Shown here: piece after piece, positions 1 through 5,836 of the stretch
Position numbering within the stretch: position 1 is the first letter of the stretch
How the letters are laid out: each line of letters begins with the position of its first letter
From: a bacterium UBP1_UBA4783
Lineage (GTDB): Bacteria; Krumholzibacteriota; Krumholzibacteriia; Krumholzibacteriales; Krumholzibacteriaceae
Length of the DNA stretch: 5,836 nucleotides
Direction of reading: 5' to 3'
NCBI GenBank assembly: GCA_002403075.1
Contig: DHHB01000061.1
Location: forward strand, 1 to 5,836
Notes under the pieces: generated by a model
The model's input: only the letters and a program-made list of their open reading frames with translations
Databases searched by the model: none
What the model was told of the DNA's origin: nothing
Position numbers and translations under genes: made by a program

Positions 1-677
1 CCGCGTTCCCCGACCATGTCGACGACGATCACCGCCGCCGGACGGCGCCCCCCGAGGCGCGAGGCGTAGTGCTTCGATCCGAGAAGGTAATCCTCGATCC
101 GCCCCTCTTCGCCGTAATCCTCGCCGTCGAAGAAAACGACGTCGACGCCCACCGGCGGCTTCGCTCCGCCGAGGAGCCGAGCGATCTCGAGGAGCACGGC
201 GACGCCGCTCGCCCCGTCGTTCGCGCCCGGTATCGGGAGCGCCCGGTTCGCCTCGTCGGGGTCGCGGTCGGCGCGGGGCCGCGTGTCGTAGTGCGCGCCG
301 AGGAGCACCCGCCGTTTCTCGCCCGGACGGTACGATCCGACGATGTTTTCGAGAAAGAGCGTGTCCCCCGTCGAGAGCACCGCCTCGAACGGCTGCCGCG
401 AAACGGACGCGCCGAACTCCTCGAGGCGTCGAACGAGGTATTCGCGCACGAGGAGGTGCCCGGCCGAGCCAGGGTAACGGGGGCCGATCGCGCACTGCTC
501 CTCGAGATGCGCGAACGCGCGTTCCCCGTCGAACGCGGGCTCGCCGCCCGCCGAGCACGCGGCGACCGCGGCGGCGGCGACGAGCGCGCCGGCGAGCGCG
601 CCTCGGGCGCCGCGGCGGCGGAGGCCGCTAGAATTTGAACTCCGCCTCGACGCGGACCCCGAGCTGCTGATACACAT
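1..677 (-). CDS. M28-family / glutaminyl cyclase-like zinc hydrolase, lipoprotein (C-terminus outside window)
   Basis: This is probably a periplasm-facing, membrane-anchored enzyme that either cyclises N-terminal Gln to pyroglutamate (type II glutaminyl cyclase, QC) or acts as an M28 aminopeptidase. The first 225 residues are visible. Residues 1-40 form a lipoprotein signal peptide: basic RRRGAR at 20-25, an Ala/Leu/Val core at 27-40 and lipobox VAAC with Cys41 as the lipidation site. The enzyme fold follows: GPRYPGS at 65-71, AHYDTR with His129, PIPGANDGASG with metal ligand Asp154, FFDGEDYG with probable catalytic Glu186 and metal ligand Asp187, LGSKHYA at 199-205, and VVDMVGE with Asp220. 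The 'GPR.PGS', 'GED' and 'DMVG' forms look more like QC-type members than classic dinuclear aminopeptidases, but the last metal-binding His and the substrate-pocket Trp residues lie beyond the window. ATG at 677-675 is the only ATG/GTG/TTG found in this frame close to the signal peptide. It has a GGGGAGG upstream and overlaps the sprA end by 50 bases, suggesting co-transcription and translational coupling. Family certain; QC activity inferred. Confidence 0.88.
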   Translation of the reverse strand, partial: MCISSSGSASRRSSNSSGLRRRGARGALAGALVAAAAVAACSAGGEPAFDGERAFAHLEEQCAIGPRYPGSAGHLLVREYLVRRLEEFGASVSRQPFEAVLSTGDTLFLENIVGSYRPGEKRRVLLGAHYDTRPRADRDPDEANRALPIPGANDGASGVAVLLEIARLLGGAKPPVGVDVVFFDGEDYGEEGRIEDYLLGSKHYASRLGGRRPAAVIVVDMVGER

Positions 678-3600
678 AGCCGTACTGGCCTCCCCAATTG
701 CGGTTGTAGTTGATGCCGAGCGATCCCGTGATCGTGTTGCTGAAACGGTAGGACATGCTCGGCGTGGCGCTGATCGAGCTCCCCCGCGGCCTGTTGAACG
801 CGACGCTCGTCGCGTACGAGAGGCCGAGGTTCGTCGTCAGCGTGCTCTTGAAATTGATCTTCTTCTTGTTGATGAACGGAAGCGGAAGACCGAGGCCCTT
901 GTTTCCCTCGATGTCGTACTTCAGGTTCAGGGTGACGCCGTAGCTCGACTCCCAGCTCTCGCGCTCGTTCCGAACGGTCGTGGACTTTTTATACGTGAAG
1001 CCGACGTTGCTCGTGAGACGGTTCTTCCACTCGAGGTTCCAGTTCGGGGCGAGCGAGTAGGATACCTGGCTCCCCACGGCGTCGTCCGTCGTGCGCCGAT
1101 CGAACCCGACGGCGATGTCGCTCCGGTTCGCGTACCTGCCGATGAGCCCTATCTTCTCCATGCCCCGCCAGTTGAGGTTGACGCTCGGCCACGTGTACTG
1201 CTTGTTCGTCGATCGTTTGCCCTGGCGATCGGAGTCGGTCACGACGAACCGCGCCTTCACGTCGAATCCGATGTCCTGAGTGAGCGCCATGCGCGAGCTC
1301 AGATCGACGGTGAGGTTGTCGCGCGACTCGAGCGGGGAGCTCTCGCTCGGACCGTTCGGACCGGGCGTTCCCGAGTCGTCCGTGAGGCCGAGCTGATACA
1401 GCACCGCCGAGCGGTGGTAGAGCCGGTCGTACCTGCTCGAGTGGTTCATCGTGACGTTCGTGCGAACCGGCTCGATCGAGCCGAGCAGTTTGAAGACCTT
1501 CCTCATCGGCAGGAGCGGATCGCCGAAGCGCGAGCGAACCGAATCCGGCCGCGCGGCCGCCGTATCGGCCGGGATTCCCGCCTTCGCCGTGTCGGCCGGC
1601 GTTCCGGCTTTCGTCGTATCGACCGCCGCCGGCTCGGACGGAAGACCGCCGGCGCGCGGTTTCGATATGCCGAGATCCTTCACGCCCCCTTCCTTGTCGC
1701 GGTCCGCCCGGGCGGGCGCGGCGGCCGGAGGCGCCGCGGGGGGCGGCGCCACGCCCTGCGGCGCGTCCTCCTCGTCGCCGATCTCCGCGACCGTGCCGGT
1801 GCGCTCGTCCCGCTGCCGCGCCTGCTGCGTTTGAGCCTCGAGCCGTTTCTGAAAATCTTCCGCGCTCCGCGGGCGGCCGGGGCCGGCTTGCGCGCGGGGT
1901 ATCGTCCGGTCGTCGCGGCCCTTTTCGATGAGGCCGAGGGCTTGACCGAGACGGTTCATGTACTTGCCCACGTCGACGTCGAGCGTGACGGCGATGTCCC
2001 GGGACGCGCTGACGCCGCGGGTTCCCGAAGGGTCCCTCACGACGACGTCGACGATGGACGTGTCGGGCGGGCCGCCGGGCGGATAGGTGACGATCGTATC
2101 CTTTCTCGTTTCGCGCGTCTGCCTGAGGCTCGGATTCAGATCCTCGGAGTACCGGCTCCGGTACTCGAATCGCGGATTGAACTCGCGCAGCAAAAAGACG
2201 TTTCTTCCGGGCTGGTAGTTGAGATTGAGGCTGTGGCCCCAGGCGCTTTCGTAACCGATCGGGATCCCGCGAAACTCGTTCTGCGACGCGAGATCCCGCT
2301 TCTCGTTCAGCGCGAAGTTGATCTTGACCGATTGGAACGGCTCGTAGAGGGTCGTAACGTTGTTCGTCCAGGTTCCGGCGCGCCCCGTCGGGCGCTTGAC
2401 GAGCTCGCCGCTCGTCAGGGTATAGCTCTTCGCGTACGTCGTGCCGGCGCTCCCCTCGTACGTCAGACTCGAAAGCCAGTACCGCCATTTGGTCCCGCCG
2501 AAGAGCGCGAGCTCCCGCGCCTTCCGGAACTGAAGCTGGTAGCCGACGCTCCCGCTCATCGTCGTCGTCGTATCGCGCAGCGCCGGCGTGAGGATCTTCT
2601 TTTTCGAGTACCCGAAGTTCGCGCGAAGGTTGTCGAAGATCTGCCGCATGATGAAATTCGTCGAGCCGCGCCGGCTGAGCCCGACCGTGAACCCGAAGGA
2701 TTCGTTGCGGTTCTTGAGGCTGTCGCGCACCGCGGGATCGGCTATCTCGATGTCGCTGTTCGGGATGTACTTCGGGAGCGATTTCGCGTTGTTGAGGTTG
2801 AAGGTGACCGGCATGGTGAAGCGGGCCGTCGGCAGGAGGTGGTTCACCTCCGTTTTGCCGTTCAGGAAGTAGCTGCTCGTCGTGTATCCCTCGCCCCTGC
2901 TCGCGCGCAGGGAGCGGAACTCGGCCCCCGTCCGCTGCCAGCCGCCGACGAGCTGCAGGATCCCCGCGAAATCGGCGGTCGCGTTCAAACGCTCGGCGTG
3001 GTCGATATCGCGGCGCACGCCGCCGACCCTGATGTCGTTGAACCAGATCTCGCCTCTCCCGATCTCCCGGCCCGAGCGGTTGCGGAGCCCCGCGTAGAAG
3101 TAGCGGACGCGGAAGAGGCTCGGGCTTCCCTTCACGCGCACGGTGTACACCTTGAGCGGATCGACGCTGTCCCGGACGCGGTCCTCGATGAGGACGCCGG
3201 TCCCCGCGATCTTGAGGTTCGTGAGATCTGAGAAACGCATGTTCACCCAGCGCCACCGGCCCCGCTCCTCCGGAGCGACGGGCACCTCGATCTCGTAATA
3301 GTTGTTTTCATCGGTCGCGAGCTGGAGGTAGAAGCCGATCGAGTCGTCGCAGGCGTACGGAAACAGGAAGAACTGGAAATCCTCGTACTGCTGGTAATTC
3401 TGTCCCTCGCCGAAGAAGCGCTTCACGATCCGGAAGGCCGTCGAATCGGCGACGTTCTCGTACGCGAGGGTCAGCGACTGCTCGCGGTTCGTGATCCCCT
3501 CCTCCTGCATCACGTTGTAGGGCGGCACGTACCGGCCCGGATCGTCCTTGTTGTTGATCGTTCCGATGACGAGCTTCTGTCCCGGCGCGACGGAATCGGC

Positions 3601-5836
3601 GGGGATCGCCGCGCCCGCGAGATCCCGCACGCCGTCGTACTGCCACCGGCTGCCGACGAACTGGAACTCGGCGAACTCCATGAGCCGCGCCTTCGAGAAG
3701 GCGACGAGCGAATCGGGGTTCTCGATCCAGATGCGGGCGTACTGGATCGTCTCGAGCGGCGGCGCGTTGTTGACCACGGCGGCCTTCGAGAGATCGATCC
3801 GGTACTTCCGCCAGGCCTTGCGGACGTTGAGGTTCTTCTCCCGCCAGTATTCGTCCCAGCGCCCCGTGGGATCGTCGGGGGAAAAATCCCTGCGGATGTC
3901 GATGAGGGCCGAATCGGCGAGGTTGAAGGCGACGGTGTAATACGCGTTCTCCCGGTCGAGGATGAGGTTGCCGTTCAGGTCCTCGGTGTCCCGGAGCTGG
4001 TTCCCCTTCCGGCAGTTGATCCCCCGGTAGACGAAGAAGCTGTCGATCCAGGTCCCCTCGTCGAACGCCGAGGGATACGAGCAGCTCGCGTCGTCCTGAT
4101 CGAACCCGACGTCCTCGACGATCGACCAGGGGAACTCCGTTTTCTTTTCGTCGTCGGGGAATCTGCTGTCGGGGCCCGGCTTGTAGAAATCCTCGTCGAT
4201 CCTTCCGAAATCGATGTGCACGGTCCCGCCCCGCGCCGACGGGTCCGTCTGGAAATCGTTCACCCAGATCTCGAGGTACTGCGTCGTCGAGAGATCGAGG
4301 CTGTTCGGGAAAGAGGCCATGACGCCGCACCACTGCCCCGGCTTCGGACCGGCCGGATAGACCGCGTCGAAGAAGAGCGTCGAGACGGTCGCGTTCTCGC
4401 GGGGGTCGAGACCGGGGTTGAGATCGCGCCGGCTCGTGATGAAATATTCCTGCTGCGGCGTGCGCGCCGCGTTGTAGTAGTAGAAATTCCGCACCCTGCT
4501 CGAGTCCGCGCGCTGGACGCCGAACTCGTCGTACGGGAGGCTCGCCGGATACCACGAGCGCCGGAGCATGCTGACCTGGTTGCTCTCCGCGACACCCTCC
4601 ATGTCGTCGATGATCGCCTCTCCCTTGACGTTCGGATTGGGGAAGCTCATCGCGACCTCGCCGCCGAGGTTCAGCGTGCTCTGGGCGTTCGTGTCGACGC
4701 GGGGGAGCAGGTTGGCGAGGCTCGTCATCCATCTCGGGGTGAAGAGGAACGCGCCGTTCACGTCCGCCGCCATCGTCCGCGAGGGCTCCTCGCCGACGCG
4801 CGGCGCGTACTTGGGCGCCCCCATCGAGCTGTAGAGGAAGACGCCGCTCATCCGGGCGTTCTGCGATAAGTTGAGGTTTCCGCCGACGCCGAGCAGCGAG
4901 TTCCTGCCGCCGCCGATGAGCGGCTTGTACTGGTAGTCGACGTTGATGCGGGAATCGGGAGGGGTTTCCGTCTTGATCGTGACCTCGCCGCTCAGGTAGT
5001 CGATGTCGTAGTCGACGCCGCGCACGAGCCGCGTGCCGTTCACCGTGACGACCTCGCTCCCCTCGATGATGTCGTAGGCGGCGAGCTGTATGTTGCGCCT
5101 GCCGCTCGAGGACATGACGACGATGTTGTATTTGTGATTCGCGTCGAGCTCCGTCCCCGTGACGACCCGCTTGTAGAGGCTCGTGTCCCTCGCGAGGGTG
5201 GCGTAGCTGAACGCCGCCTCGAGGGGGTCCTGCGGATCGAGAAACGAGGCGATGAACGCCGAATCGGGATCGAACGGCCGGTACCAGGGGATCATGAGGA
5301 GCCCGGCCGAGCGGTCGAGGATCCCGGGAACGCCGGCGTCGACGAGCCCGTCCTTCTTCTTCTGGCCGAGCTGATCGTACTGATCGAGCCCGAAGAGCCG
5401 AAGGTACGGGACCCTGGAGACGGGGTGGATGTCGCGGTTGTCGCGGTTCTGGAGGTCCTCGATCCGCATCTCGATCGTGCCTTCCGGGCCGAGCGATCCG
5501 ACGGAGTACACGTTCCGCATCATGAGGTGCCACGTTTCGTCCGTCCCGACCGAGTTGTTGGCGTCGCGGCAGATGATCTCGGCCCTGAAGGGCTCGTTCA
5601 GCCACTGGCCGTAATCCCCCACGGTGTGAACGACGTCGCCGTTTATGTTCTGCGCGCGGTAGCGCACGAGGAGGTTCCGGTTGGCGTCGAGGGAACGCCG
5701 GAGCTGGATCGCGACGTACTTCGGGTCCCCCTCGAGCCCGTACACGCGGATGAGCTGGTAATCGGTCCCCTCGTAGAGCTGGCGGCAGGGAACCTCCTCG
5801 AAGACGGGAGAGTCGTCCGCGAGGCCGTTGTTGAGC
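628..5836 (-). CDS. sprA: SprA/Sov-family T9SS outer-membrane translocon (N-terminus outside window)
   Basis: SprA (Sov in Porphyromonas) is the giant outer-membrane beta-barrel through which type IX secretion cargo leaves the cell; in gliding Bacteroidota it also serves adhesin export. The frame is open from the right edge to a TAG stop at 630-628, giving 1735 visible residues. A GTG at 5745-5743 lies inside a conserved module and is not the start. Visible family segments, numbered from the first complete codon: LYEGTDYQLIRVYGLEG at 20-36; a SEVVTVNG...RGVDYDIDY module from about 260; a glycine-rich strand region and 'VGEEPSR'; DDMEG at 410-414; a 'DTEDLNGNLILD' acidic loop at 616-627 resembling a calcium-binding loop; NNYYEIEVPV from 844; then repeated amphipathic beta strands to a terminal Phe1735, as in outer-membrane barrels. 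All six cysteines (17, 89, 503, 585, 608, 829) lie before residue 830. Residues 1308-1436 are a disordered, Pro/Ala-rich linker. Known SprA/Sov proteins are about 2400-2500 residues, so several hundred residues are probably missing upstream. Family assignment is by motif recognition and is strong; a gliding role cannot be inferred. Confidence 0.93.
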   Translation of the reverse strand, partial: LNNGLADDSPVFEEVPCRQLYEGTDYQLIRVYGLEGDPKYVAIQLRRSLDANRNLLVRYRAQNINGDVVHTVGDYGQWLNEPFRAEIICRDANNSVGTDETWHLMMRNVYSVGSLGPEGTIEMRIEDLQNRDNRDIHPVSRVPYLRLFGLDQYDQLGQKKKDGLVDAGVPGILDRSAGLLMIPWYRPFDPDSAFIASFLDPQDPLEAAFSYATLARDTSLYKRVVTGTELDANHKYNIVVMSSSGRRNIQLAAYDIIEGSEVVTVNGTRLVRGVDYDIDYLSGEVTIKTETPPDSRINVDYQYKPLIGGGRNSLLGVGGNLNLSQNARMSGVFLYSSMGAPKYAPRVGEEPSRTMAADVNGAFLFTPRWMTSLANLLPRVDTNAQSTLNLGGEVAMSFPNPNVKGEAIIDDMEGVAESNQVSMLRRSWYPASLPYDEFGVQRADSSRVRNFYYYNAARTPQQEYFITSRRDLNPGLDPRENATVSTLFFDAVYPAGPKPGQWCGVMASFPNSLDLSTTQYLEIWVNDFQTDPSARGGTVHIDFGRIDEDFYKPGPDSRFPDDEKKTEFPWSIVEDVGFDQDDASCSYPSAFDEGTWIDSFFVYRGINCRKGNQLRDTEDLNGNLILDRENAYYTVAFNLADSALIDIRRDFSPDDPTGRWDEYWREKNLNVRKAWRKYRIDLSKAAVVNNAPPLETIQYARIWIENPDSLVAFSKARLMEFAEFQFVGSRWQYDGVRDLAGAAIPADSVAPGQKLVIGTINNKDDPGRYVPPYNVMQEEGITNREQSLTLAYENVADSTAFRIVKRFFGEGQNYQQYEDFQFFLFPYACDDSIGFYLQLATDENNYYEIEVPVAPEERGRWRWVNMRFSDLTNLKIAGTGVLIEDRVRDSVDPLKVYTVRVKGSPSLFRVRYFYAGLRNRSGREIGRGEIWFNDIRVGGVRRDIDHAERLNATADFAGILQLVGGWQRTGAEFRSLRASRGEGYTTSSYFLNGKTEVNHLLPTARFTMPVTFNLNNAKSLPKYIPNSDIEIADPAVRDSLKNRNESFGFTVGLSRRGSTNFIMRQIFDNLRANFGYSKKKILTPALRDTTTTMSGSVGYQLQFRKARELALFGGTKWRYWLSSLTYEGSAGTTYAKSYTLTSGELVKRPTGRAGTWTNNVTTLYEPFQSVKINFALNEKRDLASQNEFRGIPIGYESAWGHSLNLNYQPGRNVFLLREFNPRFEYRSRYSEDLNPSLRQTRETRKDTIVTYPPGGPPDTSIVDVVVRDPSGTRGVSASRDIAVTLDVDVGKYMNRLGQALGLIEKGRDDRTIPRAQAGPGRPRSAEDFQKRLEAQTQQARQRDERTGTVAEIGDEEDAPQGVAPPPAAPPAAAPARADRDKEGGVKDLGISKPRAGGLPSEPAAVDTTKAGTPADTAKAGIPADTAAARPDSVRSRFGDPLLPMRKVFKLLGSIEPVRTNVTMNHSSRYDRLYHRSAVLYQLGLTDDSGTPGPNGPSESSPLESRDNLTVDLSSRMALTQDIGFDVKARFVVTDSDRQGKRSTNKQYTWPSVNLNWRGMEKIGLIGRYANRSDIAVGFDRRTTDDAVGSQVSYSLAPNWNLEWKNRLTSNVGFTYKKSTTVRNERESWESSYGVTLNLKYDIEGNKGLGLPLPFINKKKINFKSTLTTNLGLSYATSVAFNRPRGSSISATPSMSYRFSNTITGSLGINYNRNWGGQYGYVYQQLGVRVEAEFKF
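689..695 (-). promoter_or_regulatory. Shine-Dalgarno sequence for the M28/QC-like lipoprotein gene
   Basis: Minus-strand GGGGAGG, 11 bases before the ATG at 677-675. It lies inside the last codons of sprA (Asn-Trp-Gly-Gly-Gln), so the same bases code for the SprA C-terminal strands and the next gene's ribosome site. It supports the choice of start, because no other usual start codon was found between this ATG and the signal-peptide core. The spacing is slightly long compared with the usual 5-9 bases. Confidence 0.6.
1528..1914 (-). other. Low-complexity Pro/Ala-rich linker within SprA
   Basis: This stretch codes for SprA visible residues 1308-1436. It begins with basic and Gln-rich sequence (RDDRTIPRAQAGPGRP, then QKRLEAQTQQARQRDER, possibly a short helix). 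It passes through an acidic GDEEDAP patch and a run of Ala and Pro (about 25 residues), and ends in a KAG-PADTA repeat. The flanks are beta-strand-like: 'SRDIAVTLDVDVGKYMNRLG' before, and 'KVFKLLGSIEPVRTNVTMNH' after, which matches the family's 'vRNvs.tYs' strand. It is therefore an interstrand insertion in the C-terminal barrel, presumably exposed to the periplasm or the outside. No known domain was recognised. Confidence 0.75.
1540..1620 (-). repeat. 27-bp tandem repeat, three in-frame copies, in the SprA linker
   Basis: Read on the minus strand, copies at 1620-1594, 1593-1567 and 1566-1540 code for DTTKAGTPA, DTAKAGIPA and DTAAARPDS. The first two are close at the protein level but differ at several third codon positions; the third is degenerate. 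The 9-residue unit keeps the reading frame, so copy-number change would lengthen or shorten the linker without breaking SprA. Confidence 0.8.

Noticed and set aside
603..618. RRRGAR segment as a twin-arginine (Tat) export signal
   Set aside because: The consensus S/T-R-R-x-F-L-K is not met after the arginines, and the hydrophobic core ending in VAAC fits an ordinary Sec lipoprotein signal.
69..638. Plus-strand open frame of 189 codons opposite the lipoprotein gene
   Set aside because: Its sequence is Arg/Glu/Ala-rich with no recognisable fold, and it lies antisense to a frame with clear M28/QC motifs. GC-rich codon bias commonly leaves such antisense frames open.
628..660. Terminator or intergenic regulatory region between the two genes
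   Set aside because: The genes overlap by 50 bases and there is no hairpin followed by a T-run; GC-rich inverted matches here are explained by coding composition.
29..697. Minus-strand 222-codon open frame overlapping the lipoprotein gene
   Set aside because: It is an Arg/Ser-rich out-of-frame reading of the same strand; the neighbouring frame carries the lipobox and zinc-site motifs.
989..5605. Two long minus-strand frames (989-3256 and 3308-5605) and several plus-strand frames (notably 1414-3231 and 4216-4869)
   Set aside because: All lie fully within sprA in other frames, are dominated by Arg, Pro, Gly and Ala, and show no family motifs. The SprA frame explains the DNA along the whole stretch.
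5743..5745. GTG as the start codon of the SprA gene
   Set aside because: The codon is inside the conserved module LYEGTDYQLIRVYGLEG, and the frame continues open for 30 more codons to the window edge, so it is an internal Val.

Overview
The window is one end of a minus-strand transcription unit. It holds two protein genes, both cut by the window edges, and essentially no intergenic DNA. Read in the direction of transcription (right to left), it starts inside a very large outer-membrane protein gene of the SprA/Sov family (5836 down to 628). SprA/Sov is the outer-membrane translocon of the type IX secretion system (T9SS). The window then runs directly into a lipoprotein gene of the M28 / glutaminyl cyclase-like zinc hydrolase family (677 down to 1, 3' end missing). 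The two genes overlap by 50 bases.

The SprA frame stays open to the right edge, so its true N-terminus lies outside. The visible 1735 residues carry family hallmarks throughout: the LYEGTDYQLIRVYGLEG module, a 'SEVVTVNG...RGVDYDIDY' module, a DDMEG motif, an NNYYEIEVPV segment, and a long C-terminal run of alternating beta strands ending in phenylalanine. A proline/alanine-rich linker of about 130 residues, with a 27-bp tandem repeat, interrupts the C-terminal barrel region. The downstream protein has a lipobox signal peptide and M28/QC motifs (GPRYPGS, AHYDTR, GANDGASG, FFDGEDYG, VVDMVGE).

The sequence is GC-rich, with the GC-rich third codon positions typical of such genomes. SprA is known mainly from Bacteroidota, but homologues occur across the wider FCB group (for example Gemmatimonadota, Eisenbacteria and other candidate phyla). 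The high GC and low-complexity linker make a non-Bacteroidota FCB lineage more likely than a typical Bacteroidota, but this is inference. No sequence identity search was possible.

The most interesting point is the pairing. In Bacteroidota many proteins exported by signal peptidase I begin with Gln, which is cyclised to pyroglutamate by a periplasmic QC of the M28 fold, and T9SS cargo is among them. A QC-like lipoprotein overlapping the T9SS translocon gene suggests that N-terminal cyclisation and T9SS secretion are genetically coupled here. No RNA genes, CRISPR, mobile elements or convincing terminators were seen.
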